64,000 nt of DNA. Source: Lycium barbarum (Eukaryota; Streptophyta; Magnoliopsida; Solanales; Solanaceae). Of this stretch, positions 22,682 to 33,806 are shown in pieces. The stretch is taken from positions 119,849,771 through 119,913,770 of the forward strand of contig NC_083346.1 in assembly GCF_019175385.1 (NCBI RefSeq), written 5' to 3'. How positions within the stretch are numbered: the stretch's first letter is position 1; each line of letters starts with the position of its first letter. The notes under the pieces were generated by a model. It made no database searches, was not told where the DNA came from, and saw nothing but the letters and a program-made list of their open reading frames with translations. The position numbers and the translations under genes were made by a program.

Positions 22682-23303
22682 GGGAAAAGGGTAAAAAAGA
22701 TTCCTCTATTTTGTTTTAATGGCTAAAAATATCTTTCCATACAATTTTAGGTTATTTATGCCACTGCCATTATTAAAGTAAACAAATATACCCTTCATTT
22801 GACAAAAAATCCCAAATTGATTCAAATAACCCGATTTCATAAAATATAACCTACTCCCATATTTTAGCCATTTCGACCCGCCTCCTAAAATAACCAAGTC
22901 TTCCTTCTCTCATATTTTCTTCTCCAGCAACTCGGGCGAACTCCATCTCCGACCAACCACTTCTCCCATTCCCTTTCCCACCACCGACGGCTGCCGCCAC
23001 ATCTCCACTACCCGTTATCGCTACTGCAAAGCAAAACTAAAACACCATTGATTTAGTTGGAAAAACTGTAGGTAGGCCTCACTAGCACGTTCCATGAACC
23101 CTCAACTCATTGACACCTTGGCTGTCTTAATCTTTTATGGCAAGGGTTGTTGCTAACAAGAAAATCATTTCTCTCTATTAACAGAAAATCCCTTCTCTCT
23201 AGCTATTAACCTGATTTCTCTTCTTTTTTTTAGGCTAAAATTATAACGGAGGATATTTTTAGCCATTAAAATAAAGTAGAGGAATATTTTTGACCCTTTT
23301 TCC
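22682..23303. mobile_element. Mutator-like element with unique cargo (possible Pack-MULE)
   Basis: The element has a perfect 9-bp target duplication, tttagttta, at 22673-22681 and 23304-23312. The terminal inverted repeats are about 60 bp (gggaaaagggt.. and ..accctttttcc, with 'ttttaatggctaaaaatatc' on both arms). The centre (about 22925-23060) is richer in C (accaccgacggctgccgcc) than the flanks and resembles a piece of coding or leader sequence. I do not recognise the cargo. A partial relative of the TIR lies at 32634-32775. Confidence 0.7.
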
Positions 23304-23473
23304 TTTAGTTTATGTCCAGATACCATGATTTTTTTTTCCAGAAAACGTTTTCACTTTATTTAGAAATTAATGCTTGGCCATGAAAATTCTAAATACAACT
23401 AAAACACCAAAAAACGTATTTTCGCTTTTTTCACTTTCAATGTGTTCAAAACAACCGTTCTTGCGAAAACTAT

Positions 23474-24276
23474 TGTAGACAATAAAATTCGCGTCGAGAA
23501 AATAATAATCAAGACAACAAAATATCGCAACAATCTTTGTATTTGATTTCAGAATATGAGTGTTACAATCTCTATGATTCCTCTGATTCGTCTTTTCAAC
23601 AATAAATTCAAGGGCTTTTGAGCTTGATCTTGAACTTGATGTATTTAATTTTGACTTGGACTTGAATTCAAGGGCTTTTGAGCTTGATCTTGAATCTGCG
23701 TCTTGATCTCTAGGACTTCTAGAGAAATACTTGAATGCTTTTAGCTTGTAGAGAAATCTGCAGCGTTTGATCCACGAGCTCTCTCTTGCTTCTTGTTAGA
23801 ACTTCTGTCATTTTTCTGAATTATGAGACTCCTATTTATAGTTGTAGGATGGAGGAGTTGTGATAAGGACAGACTTCTTTCGACCAATCAGATTTAAGCT
23901 GACATGTCGATATTTGATTGGCCGGAACATGTCACTTATACACGTGGCGCATCTTCATTGGCCTTTGATTTGACTGGGCATGCTGGATCATTTTGACACG
24001 TGGCACGATCCTATTGGCTTCTTTGTTTGACTTGGCGTGCCACGTCATTTGACATGTGGTGCCAATTTGAGCCTCTAGGATGAGATGACATATTGGGCTT
24101 GTCAAAGTGGGCTAGCCCAATGCATTTGGATTGTTTTAATTAAATCCATATTTGTTGGATTTATATAATAAATCCAACTATATTAGCCCACAACATTCAT
24201 TTATTTGAACTAATATATTTTGAATATAATTCGCATTTCTTGTGAATTTAAAATTAATAAAATTTTGTTATCCACA
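23474..24276 (-). mobile_element. Solo LTR, 803 bp
   Basis: The sequence has tgtagac.../...tccaca ends and a perfect 5-bp target duplication, actat (23469-23473 and 24277-24281). On the minus strand a TATAAATAG box lies near 23835-23845, supporting minus orientation (TGTGGATAAC start). No internal element remains. It interrupts a MITE-like sequence (about 23330-24370) whose halves resemble the 'catttggcc(g/a)tgaaaa' element at 5573-5815. An internal 'ttcaagggcttttgagcttgatcttga' segment occurs twice (near 23610 and 23668). Confidence 0.8.
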
Positions 24277-24452
24277 ACTATAACCAAATACAACTTTATT
24301 TTCACCTCCAACTCCATTATACCAAATAAAAAGTGAAAAATATTTTATTTTCATGGCCAAAACCGCTAAATTAGCAATACTTTTGGATAATTGGGATTCT
24401 TATGCAAAATCTCTAAAAAAAAATAGTAGGGCAATATTCTTACCTCTTCTGA

Positions 24453-24584
24453 GACAAGTGAGGATGGCTCAGTGGTTAAGCATCTCCACCTACGACCGAT
24501 AGGTCCTGGGTTCGAGTCACACTGGAGGGGAAGCGTGGAAACACTATAAATCCTCCTAAATGGGCGGAAAAAAAAAAAAAAAAA
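24453..24584 (+). mobile_element. tRNA-derived SINE
   Basis: The SINE has RNA polymerase III promoter boxes, with an A-box-like tggctcagtggttaag near 24464 and a B-box-like gggttcgagtc near 24508. It ends in a long A tail and is flanked by an 11-bp target duplication, acctcttctga (24442-24452 and 24585-24595). The element is 132 bp and sits about 120 bp upstream of the next gene's ATG, probably in its promoter. Confidence 0.85.
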
Positions 24585-24705
24585 ACCTCTTCTGAACCTT
24601 ATGTGAACCAAAAATATAATAAACCCTTTCCCCAAACACCACCATCTCAAAACAATTCACAGTAGCCGTCACCTATTCCATAATGCAAAACAAAACTCAA
24701 CAACA

Positions 24706-25557
24706 ATGGCTTCCCCAATAATGGCGAAAATCAATGAAGACAAAGTACTTAAAGCAGTAAACGCTCTTCTCAAATGGAAAAAATTTCAATCCAGTAAAAC
24801 CCAAAACTCACAATCATATCAAGAAGATGAAGAAGAAACACAATTAATAGATGATAATTTCAATTACCTTCAATTAACTCTCAAGAAAATCCCACCAAAA
24901 GAACTCACTAACCCTCACAAAATCACCCTTTTTCACCCCATTTCAACATTCTCCAATATTTGTCTCATCATTAATGACAATCCCAAAAAACCCCACAACT
25001 CAAAATCCAAATCTTGATGGACCCCACATCTCAAGAACCAATGTTGATGTTGAAACAGCTCAAAAAAAGATCAAATCTTTAGAAATACCAATTACAAAAG
25101 TTTTGAAGTTATCCAAGTTGAAAGCTGAATATAATTCTTTTGAGGCTAAAAGGGATTTGTATGAGTCATATGAACTGTTTTTAGCTGATAAAACAGTGGC
25201 TAATTTGCTTCGTGGTTTATTAGGGAAGCAATTTTATAAAAAGAAAAGGAAAGTACCTGTGCCTGTTGATTTAAGAGGGAATAGTAATTGGAAAGAGGAG
25301 ATAGAAAGAGCGTTTTCGTCGACTTTGTTGTGTTTAGGGAATGGGACTTGTAGTGTTTTGAAAGTTGGGAGAAATGGGATGGAAAGTGGTGAAGTTATGG
25401 AGAATGTTTTAGCTGCTATTGATGGTGTTGTTGAATTTGTTCCAAAAAAATTGAGTGGTGTTAGAGCTTTTCATTTGAAGTTTTCGGATTCATTAGCATT
25501 GCCTATTTATGAAAGCTTTGCCTGATCAAAGAGAGAACACTGAGAAGAAAAAGAAGT
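24706..25557 (+). pseudogene. Ribosomal protein L1-family (RSL1D1/Cic1-like) protein with two frameshifts
   Basis: The reading matches plant ribosomal-L1-domain proteins related to nucleolar RSL1D1/Cic1, which act in large-subunit rRNA maturation. The ATG at 24706 starts MASPIMAKINEDKVLKAV, then the strand-like YLQLTLKKIPPKE and FSNICLIINDNP. The frame breaks near 24980-25017 and continues with KIKSLEIPITKVLKLSKLK, FEAKRDLYESYELFLADK, LLGKQFYKKKRKVPVPVDL and FSDSLALPIY. A second break near 25520, an apparent extra T, gives a stop at 25525. The other frame would run to about 25557 with a basic end. It is intronless, about 270 residues, and otherwise well preserved. It is either a recent pseudogene or an intact gene with sequencing errors. 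Confidence 0.65.
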
Positions 25558-25629
25558 AGAGAAAGTGAGATCTTGGCTCTTCAAAAGATTTTTCCAGCTA
25601 GAAGTCAGAAGTAGGCGCGATCATAATCA

Positions 25630-26243
25630 AATGTTATATTTGTGGTAAATTGGGATGAAGTGTGTTCCATTTTTATTCTTATTACTAGGTAGTGAATACA
25701 ACAATGTAGTTCTTTTTCCTTTTGCTGTCCTTTTATTGTCTGGTTTGATCCAGTGTTGTTTCAAGTGGGAAATTCTAGTGTTATATTTCTTGGTAGCTTA
25801 TCAATGTAGTCGCTTCAATTTATGATAAAAGTAAGAGCAATCAAATATTTTTTTGTGGTAAATTTGGATGAAATGTTTCCATTTTTATTCTTACTAGGCA
25901 GCGAATACAACAATGTGTTCTTTTTCCTTTTATTGTCTGATTTGATCTAGTGTTGTTTCAAGCGGGAGATTCTAATGTTATATTTCTTGGTAACTTATCA
26001 GTGTAGTGGTTCAATTTATGATAAAAGTGAGAGCAATCAAATGTTATTTTTTGTGGTAAAGTTGGATGAAGTGTTTCCATTTTTATTCTTAGTAGGCAGT
26101 GAATACAGCGATTGTGTTCTTTTTCCTTTTGCTTTCCTTTTATTTGTCTGATTTGATCTAGTGTTGTTTCAAGTGGGAAATTCTAATGTTATATTTCTTG
26201 GTAGCTTATCTGTGTAATCGGTTCAATTTATGATAAAAGTGAA
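25630..26243. repeat. Three-copy tandem repeat downstream of the L1-family gene
   Basis: Units of about 213 and 198 bp share 'ggatgaa(g/a)tgtttccatttttattctt', 'gtgaatacaacaatgt', 'gatc(c/t)agtgttgtttcaag' and 'caatttatgataaaagt', beginning near 25653, 25866 and 26064. They start within 100 bp of the L1-family stop, so the gene's 3' UTR has probably been tandemly duplicated. Confidence 0.85.
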
Positions 26244-27218
26244 GGTTTTAATCATCATGTGCTCAAAAGGCCAGTTGCTTCATGCGACAATTTTGCTCTA
26301 ACATCTTGAGCAGTCATAAACTACTGTTTTACAATACTAGAAGCATAGATAATTTTGCTTTTGGATTCTGCCAAGGACAACTATCTGATGTTTTACAATA
26401 TTTTATACGTAGATTGTGTATGTGCCTGTTTTACCAGAGTCATAAATGCTAAGCAATGCCAGCACTGAGTATTATTCTCTTTCATTATCCAGCGTACCAA
26501 GCTTTTTCTGCTATTACCTGTGGTGATTCCCACTGATAACATGTAAAACGCGCAAGTACTTATCTAAATAAACAAATACTAAGCTTTTGTAATGCTACGT
26601 ATACCCGAAAGAGAAGTAAGGAAACTCAAAATTTTCAGCCATTACTTTAAGATGCATAGTTTGCTAAAGAGTGCCTACTTGAGCTTTGCTTATATGCTGG
26701 TATTGAGCTCGAATCAAATATTTGTGGACGGTGATTCCAGTAACAGTGGTTCTCCTCGTGTTCTTTTGTAGTTTGATCTGCTTGTTGCTAGATTGTTTGT
26801 TTAGGTGATCATCATAACTCCGCTCATTAAATCAGCCGCTCCCAAGCTCGGACTAAAAAGGGGGGAAGGTGTTAGTAAGCAATTACTTTTGTCTGTTACC
26901 ATCTCAAATTCTACAATATCAAAGGCTATCTTTGCGGGTATGTTTCATTATGCCAAGTAAATTACATGAGCATTGTAGAAAACATAGATCGACTTCAACG
27001 ACGCTTGAAGAAATTGCTGCCAATATATGTGTACAAAAGATATCCTAAATTGACCAAATTACTAAATATAATTCTCAAAAGAAGCTTAAATAGTAACATA
27101 TTATAGACTAACGAAAGTACACTACAATAGCATAAGAGAATTAAATAAAGACTAGGGGAAATCTACTCATAAAAAAGATAATGAATGTCCACTGGAATGA
27201 CAAAACAACAATAAATCC
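26244..27218. other. Unassigned intergenic DNA
   Basis: No gene was recognised. The composition is ordinary for the window. Confidence 0.4.
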
Positions 27219-28715
27219 CTAATCCTTTTCTATTTTGATTTTCTTATAAATTATTGAATGAGGGTCTTCTTTGTCTCCACAATTCCTTGTTTTCTTCGCG
27301 TGTTTTTTCTGCACCTCTATTGCTTCTTCCTCAATTTCAATTGCAGCAATAGTTCCAACTTCATGCATCTCTTCAGCAATTAAGCTCCTCTTGACACCAT
27401 TGGCTTGAGTTCACTTGTCAACTTTGACCAAAAAAAGTAAACTCTTTATTCTTACTCAAGATCATCTTATAGTAAAACTCTGATTCTTCTTTCTGTAGTA
27501 GCATAAGAACAAATTAGCTAACATTATTTTGCTAATAAGAAGCACAAAAATATCCAAATAGCTATCACGTATACTATAGATAAAATGGAAATATGAGATT
27601 ACCTATTTAGAGATTGATTGGATGTATTCGTTAACATCACAACCTAGCAAGTACCTTGCAGCGTCAAAAAGTGTAACATTGCTATGTCATTCACCATCGA
27701 ACACCTCAATTTTTAAACGATATCTACAAATAATGTATAAAAAAGTTAATAACTTATTTAATATCAAGAGATATCTTGGTCACTACCTAGTGTAATCCCA
27801 CAATAGTGGGGTCTGGGGAGGGTAAGATGTACGCAGCCTTACCCCTACCTGGGTAGGGAGGCTGTTTCCGATTGACCCTCGGCAACCCTCCTCCTTTATC
27901 CGGGCTTGGGACCGGCAATGTGAGCGAGCTCACACAGGCGGAGTTAATATCAAGAGATATAAAAAATGTAAAAAAGCTTTCACATATTTACCTTTCCTCG
28001 TAATCGACGGTTTCTGACCTCCAATTGCTACAATTTGCAATTTTATTTTCAATATTGACTATCTTATAGCATTTCTTGCAAGAAGAATACCATGGCTCAT
28101 CTTTGTCTATAATCACTGTTACTCGTGCATTAAATCTACAATATAAATCCTACATATTTATTTTATTAGATATAACCCATCCAAAACAAGTATATCATTC
28201 TGAAATATTGTACAAAATGTACCTTCATAGTTGCATACGAACCATTTATGATATCTTTGATCTTCACTTCTTTGGCTTCTCTAATCATCTTAGCTGGCAT
28301 TAATGTAATATCTTTATTTTGCGCTTTCAAACAATCATGCCTGTAATGAAGTATGAAATTTATTGGATTATCAAGTATTTTATAACTAAACCGTAAGTAG
28401 TAACATTTTGGGTGAACAAATAATATCATATATTACCAATTTTGCAACTTGTTTGCTTTTGAAATGTCGGGTTGATCAACACACTACTAATATGAGTGGT
28501 AGATATCCTCACAACACACAAAATAAAGTTTAGTAAAGATGTAATATAAAGAATTAATTGTGAACGTAAAAAGAGTTTTCGATATATTACCTTGATACGT
28601 CGACCCTTTCACATCACAAAATGCTACGACGGGTTTTGTATCTATCAGTTTTTGTAGTATTTCCCCATCTTTTTCAGCTAGCTCACCCCACAAGGTCACA
28701 GTTCTACGATCATAC
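27219..28715 (-). pseudogene. RPA70-like (replication protein A large subunit) pseudogene, at least 6 exons
   Basis: Minus-strand segments with plausible splice sites read like the OB-fold and zinc-ribbon part of plant RPA1-type ssDNA-binding proteins. They are 28591-28715 (YDRRTVTLWGELAEKDG.. VVAFCDVKGSTYQ), about 28437-28507 (..DISKANKLQNW), 28223-28340 (ARVT-type linker, KEVKIKDIINGSYATMK), 27992-28135 (WYSSCKKCYKIV, an incomplete zinc ribbon), 27603-27723 (YRLKIEVFDGE, stop, VTLFDAARYLLGCDV) and 27219-27492 (ESEFYYKMILSKNKEFTF, frameshift, LVKVDK, stop, TQANGVKRSLIAEE). Several stops, a homopolymer frameshift and inconsistent exon phases show it is dead. The N-terminal exons were not found. 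RPA-like genes are common plant-genome paralogues and also Helitron cargo. Confidence 0.6.
27775..27943 (-). mobile_element. SINE in an RPA70-like intron
   Basis: The 169-bp element is flanked by a perfect 17-bp target duplication, ttaatatcaagagatat (27758-27774 and 27944-27960). The plus strand contains the familiar solanaceous 'ggggtctggggagggtaagatgtacgcag' and 'gaggctgtttccgattgaccctcggc' blocks. The opposite strand, ending 'tgtgggattacactaggt', is likely the element's sense strand. The terminal TTG repeats typical of the group are absent. Confidence 0.8.
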
Positions 28716-29782
28716 CTAAAAGTATCAATTGGATTATGTATTAGTTGCAGGAAATAAGCAAACATTCTTATATGCTTGCAGCTAAAAACACACAATCACT
28801 AATAGTAGTTGGTTATTTCTTTCAAACTGGTTTATATGCTTGGAGCAACAAAAACACAATCACTAATAGGATACTTAAGAGTCTCTAAGTCCTAAGTTTT
28901 AGCAGAGAGATCCAAGGTTTGTATTGCTGATTCAACTAGTGGTTAGCACTTAGCAACTTGCTTTGCTGATTCAGCTAGTCCTAAGTTTGGATCATAACTG
29001 CGGACTGGAAATGCAACTTGTTTCAATCTTGCCATTATAATAGGATAATGTCTATATTGGAAGCATAGAACCATTTGTCAAGTCATTCCTATTCTGATTT
29101 TTTGAAAGCTGGTCAAACTTTGCTTTTGTGAGATGTTTGCTTGTATTTCGGTTTCAACATTCACTATAGTTCTTATCGTAGAGATGTAGTTGCCGGGGGG
29201 ATTGGGTTTCGACCTAGCCTCTCATCCTTCTTTTTGCAAAATGTTTAGCACGACTAAGAGCACTTCAGTTTCAGGATTTATTATATAGAGTAATTTTTTT
29301 AAAATTCAGCTACCAGGACGATGTCAATGCTCCTGGTATTTGAACTTAAATAGATCAGTGTCTAATGCCAATACAATTTTTTTTGATAAGGGTATCTAAT
29401 GTCAATACAATATTTCAGGCTTATGCCAAGCTAGAATAACCTCAGCATGTTAAGGAATCCTACCAGGCAGATCTTCTTACTTTAATTTATATTCTAGCCT
29501 GGTATCAATTTCTTCATTATGAAACACCACGTTTAAGGATCATTACTTACACTAAAAATTTCTCTCCATCTACCTGCTGTTACTTGTGCGTATACATGAG
29601 ATATTATCATGTTTTGATTCCATACCACTGAATATCTTAACACATTATTTGAGTAATTTAAGAAACTATTCAAACTAAAAATCCGATAACTGTGCTTCAT
29701 GAGATATTGTATCAGATATCTAGTATAATCCTCCTCCTATTGTTAGTAAAGTATCCCTATTTTTTAAAATTTTATTTGACAG
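28716..29782. other. Unassigned non-coding DNA between RPA-like and VPS13-like fragments
   Basis: Neither strand shows recognisable exons of the flanking fragments. A direct repeat of 'gcttg(g/c)agc(t/a)a..aaaacacacaatcactaatag' occurs near 28772 and 28838. Confidence 0.4.
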
Positions 29783-30110
29783 GATGCAGTCTCACCAACT
29801 GGAGGAAGCAGGTCCATCATTGATGTTCATCACAGAAGAAATTATTTCTTTATCCCACAGAATAAAGTTGGTCAGGACATTTTCATAAGAGTTACAGAAA
29901 TCAGGGTACTACCTAGCATAATTAAAATGCCCTCTAGAGATTTCAAACCAATTAGAGTACCTGTTGTGAAGAATATGCTGGATTCACACCTTTTTTTTTT
30001 CTTGAGTTTTTTTTTCTTTTTTCTTGAAACTATATCTGGATTCACACTTGAAAGGAAGTCTCTTCGTAAAAGGCAATACAATGGTGACAATAATCATAGC
30101 AGCCGCAGAG
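29783..30110 (+). pseudogene. Isolated VPS13-like exon
   Basis: An acceptor (TTTGACAG|GATGCAG) leads into an open frame reading DAVSPTGGSRSIIDVHHRRN, YFFIPQNKVGQDIFIR, KMPSRDFKPIRVPVVKNMLD. After an insertion it resumes as LKGSLFVKGN, TMVTIIIAAAE and a donor (GCAGAG|GTATAT). The wording matches my recollection of the C-terminal half of plant VPS13-family lipid-transfer proteins, very long multi-exon proteins at membrane contacts. No neighbouring exon is visible within 1 kb on either side. The exon is split by a 46-bp poly-T insertion that shifts the frame. It is probably a captured or stranded exon. Confidence 0.55.
29990..30035 (-). mobile_element. Minute retroposed poly(A) insertion with 12-bp TSD
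   Basis: The insert is almost only T (three T runs with cttgag/cttgaaac between). It is flanked by an exact direct duplication, ctggattcacac (29978-29989 and 30036-30047). This is the mark of L1-type target-primed reverse transcription that copied little more than a poly(A) tail from the minus strand. Confidence 0.7.
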
Positions 30111-30379
30111 GTATATTTTTCAGATAAAGGGAATCAAAAGCTGTAACGACATACCAATATAAATGCCTTTCTCTACCCGATTCTCTTCTTCTCATTCCTC
30201 CGCTTGACACTTCCTTCATTGGGATTGTTTGGACTTATAGGGGTTCACCGGGGGTATATTTTACCCATGCATATGGACCTAAATTCCAAAAGAAAAAAAA
30301 GCTTCTAACTTCTTTTCATTCTGTCACAATCCAAAAGTCAATAAAAATCACAGTGGAAAATATTTTTAGGGAAAATGTT
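30111..30379. other. Unassigned intergenic DNA
   Basis: No feature could be supported here. Confidence 0.4.
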
Positions 30380-32640
30380 TTCCTTTTCTAATGCGTGGTT
30401 AGAAATGCCCAAATCCGAAAATGGAATAAAACCTTAAACCCTAGGTTGCAAATCAACCAGGTAGGGGTGTGTGATTGGATCTTCACGATATATCACTAGT
30501 TATCCAGCAGACTTGTGACAGAAAAAGACTAGTTATCCAGCAGAAGGCAACCCGTATTTCAATGGATGCAAATGATAAAACAAATTCATGTGAGTTTTAT
30601 CTAAATGCAGAAAATCATGACATGTGAGTTATTCCACAATTAGTGCAAGGCAAGCCAAGTTTTTAAGTTCACAACAATGTCAAAAAATGTTCCGATTCCA
30701 GACTTATATTCAGTATTTCTTTGTCTCATAAAGTCGACAATCATAAAACTAAACACTTTACTGTTGAATATAATAGCGAATAAGATAATTACACCTCTCA
30801 ACCTATCTGAATATGTTAACCCAATGACATCATTTTGTACAATTAGTAACAAAGAGAATGCTACGTCGTTCCTTTACTGTTAAACACCTTTCTACATAAA
30901 GGATGAAAAGGCTTCAATGGAAAAAAACCATCAGTTTCTTTCAATGAACTGACATTCAGTAATTCTACTCATTCCTTTTTGTCCCTCATTTTCACTTCCT
31001 TCCTGGGAGGGTGGGGCCTGGAGGGCCAGACTGAGACTAGTGTGGCAGAATATGTTATTAAATTATAAACCAGATAAAAAATGCAGGCCTAACGGAGGTT
31101 CCCAGCTAAACAACGCACATTCTTACACTAGAAGTGGCAGAATAGAGAAGGAACCAGGTACTAGATTGGTCAAGACTTAAAAAGACCCTTACCTCAGTTA
31201 AGAGTTCAGTCTCATCCACAGAATGAAGACACACCGACACAATCCATCCACACACCCCTTCTGCCTACCTCCACCCCCGCCAACCCGCTCCACATCCACA
31301 CCACCCCACTTACCCCACCACCCATACACCTACCCCCCACGACAAGAAGATACACTCCGAATTAACAAAACTTCATAGTGTTTTGCTTTGAATATATGCA
31401 AATGCTCTTAAAATGACAATTTTCAACTTACGTACCAAACACAAGAAAAACGAGCTAGGAAAATCATTTATTTTCTTGGAAAAAATTTTCCCTCATACCA
31501 AACACACCATCTATGTAAAAGACATTCATCCATACCAAAAACACCAAAAAATAAATAAATCATAATCTGCATAATGAATGCCCAAATCTGAAAATGACAT
31601 AAAACCTTAAACCCTAGTCCAAAACCCTAGGTTCCAATTAACTGAAAAGAGTGCTTATAATTAGAAAATGAAGATTTGCATAATGAAATGCCCAAATTTG
31701 AAAATGGCATAAAATTTCAAAACCCTAGGTTGCAAATCAAGTATAAAATAGGAAAATGAAGATTAACCCGGAGGTCTTCTACATTTAGGTTTGTTACCGA
31801 GGAGGGGGGAGGGGTAGGGGGTTGCAATGTATCAACCTTATATATAAGGTGTTTATACGGATACGGGCTAAACCTGGTAACAAACTCAAAATATGGGCTA
31901 TGTGGCGTAAATATTTTCTCTTAGTAGACATAGAGCGTAATTTTCCCTAAATTCGTCTATACCAACAACAGCCAAAAATACTCAAATGTTGTAAGTCAAA
32001 TTCGTCTATACCAACAACACCCAATAACTAATCTGCAGGTCTCAAAATAGCTCTTTTACGTTTAGGTTTGTTACTCGGTCTTCTCTTTGGTGACCGAGTA
32101 TCAGTTAGGCTGTGATGGTGGAATCCGTGGAACCCTAAATCGGAAATTGTTACGTTTAGTTTTGTTACTCCGGAGCAAAAGCGGATAGGGGTCGGGTCGG
32201 GTTATATTTAAGCTGGGCTGGATCTATGGACCAATTTGGGCTGAAATGGGAATTAAACGGCCAATTTGGGCGATTGTCCTTTTTCGGGGAGTGGTCTTTA
32301 ATTTTTGGCCCTCAAATTGGTTGTCTCTAATTTTTGTCCTTAGCTAAAAATCCCATGGTTTTGGATTCAAATCCCTGCTCAGTCAAAAATTTTAAAAAAA
32401 ATTGCAACATTGAGTTTGGATTCACAAGGTAGAGTTTTGCTACGTTCAGGCATAAGGCAAACTCTACTTCAAGCAAAAAAATTTTTTTTTTTGCTCAGTT
32501 GGAATTTTACAAAATTTAAAGGCCTAAATTTTTCCTGAATAGGCCTAGATTTGGGTTGGGTTTGGGTCGGATCGGGTCTTTTTACCATGTGGACTGAGAA
32601 AAAAAAAGTCCATGTGGATTAAATTAAAGGAAGAGGGTCA
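30380..32640. repeat. Composite dispersed repeat, copy C (rearranged distal half)
   Basis: Segments matching copy A 780-1965 appear here in order but broken by insertions and small duplications. They are 'gacacaatccatccacac' with the CCACC-rich stretch (31230-31340), 'atgcccaaatctgaaaatg' three times, the exon fragment (about 32035-32150), 'ggaccaatttgggctga', and 'ctttttaccatgtggact' at the right edge. The exon fragment is internally deleted and lacks a good donor. Confidence 0.65.
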
Positions 32641-32775
32641 AAAATGCCCTCTACTTTGGTACAAGCTAAAAATATCCTCCGAATTAATTTTGGGTCAAAG
32701 ATACCCCTCCCTCTTTAAAGTTTTCAAATATGCCCCCGTATTAACGAAAATCCACAACATAACCCGATTTTCAAA
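32634..32775. mobile_element. Truncated Mutator-like terminal repeat
   Basis: 'Ggtcaaaaatgccctctacttt' and 'gctaaaaatatcctccg' resemble the TIR of the element at 22682-23303. Only one end is present, and it abuts the tandem array at 32776. Confidence 0.45.
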
Positions 32776-33519
32776 ATGAACATGTGGTTTGTGGAAAAAA
32801 ATAAAATGAAAGGCCACATTTTCAAAATGGACAAAGATGCAAGCTAAGCGAAATGAACATTCTTAAAAATATCCAAATTTCCTGTTACGTGATTAAAGTT
32901 TAGAAAATCGAAACATGAACATGTGGTTTATGGGAAAAAAGAAAATGAAAGGTCACATTTTCAAAATGGACAAAGATGCAAGCTAAGCGAACGGAACATT
33001 CTTAAAAATATCCAAATTTCCTGTTACGTGATTAAAATTTAGAAAATCGAAACATGAACATGTGGTTTATGGGAAAAAAGAAAATGAAAGGTCACATTTT
33101 CAAAATAGACAAAGATGCAAGCTAAGCGAAAGGTACATTTTTAAAAATATTCAAATTTCCAGTTATGTGATTAAAGTTTAGAAAATCGAAACATGAATAC
33201 GTGGTTTGTGGAAAAAAAGAAAATGAAAGGTCACATTTTCAAAATAGACAAACATGCAAGCTAATTGAAAGGTACCAAAAATATCCAAATTTCCAGTTAT
33301 GTGATTAAAGTTTAGAAAATCAAAACATGAACATGTGGTTTATGGGAAAAAGGAAAATGAAAGGTCATATTTTAAAAATGGACAAAGATGAAAGCTAAGC
33401 GAAAGGTACATTTTTAAATATATCCAAATTTCCAGTTATGTGATTAAAGTTTAGAAAATCGAAACATGAACATGTGGTTTGTGGAAAAAAAGAAAATGAA
33501 AGGTCACATTTTCAAAATA
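32776..33519. repeat. Tandem array, unit about 139 bp, block 2 (left part)
   Basis: These are the same units as at 3718-5484, starting in mid-unit at 'caaaatgaacatgtggtttgtgg'. The array is interrupted at 33520 by the copia-type element and resumes after 34633. Confidence 0.85.
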
Positions 33520-33524
33520 GACAA

Positions 33525-33759
33525 TATTGCGGTATAATATCTTGATATTATTTGATATTATTTGGTAGCATATTTGTAGGGAGATAATTATCATATATTA
33601 GTTAGTTTCCTTGTTTCACTAATTACCATATATTTTAGTTAGTTTCCTTGTTTCACTAGGATCTCAGTTTTCTTGTTTCACTAGGGTTCAAGATTATATC
33701 CTATATATATTCTCTCTTGGTGAATGAATGGCACAAGTCAAGATTGTATAGTTTCTACA
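33525..33759 (+). repeat. Left (5') LTR of the copia element
   Basis: This 235-bp LTR is followed directly by the tRNA primer site. It includes a tandem 'ttagtttccttgtttcacta' segment that is partly deleted in the right LTR. Confidence 0.85.
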
Positions 33760-33772
33760 TGGTATCAGAGCC
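33760..33772 (+). other. Primer binding site, initiator tRNA-Met type
   Basis: tggtatcagagcc immediately follows the left LTR. It is the classic plant copia primer site, complementary to the 3' end of initiator tRNA-Met. Confidence 0.9.
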
Positions 33773-33806
33773 ACACGGTTTTTTCTTCTCTTCATCGTAA
33801 ATTTCC

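Noticed and set aside
24463..24530. Functional tRNA gene
   Set aside because: A and B boxes are present, but the sequence does not fold as a full cloverleaf by eye. The 3' A tail and target duplication identify a SINE.
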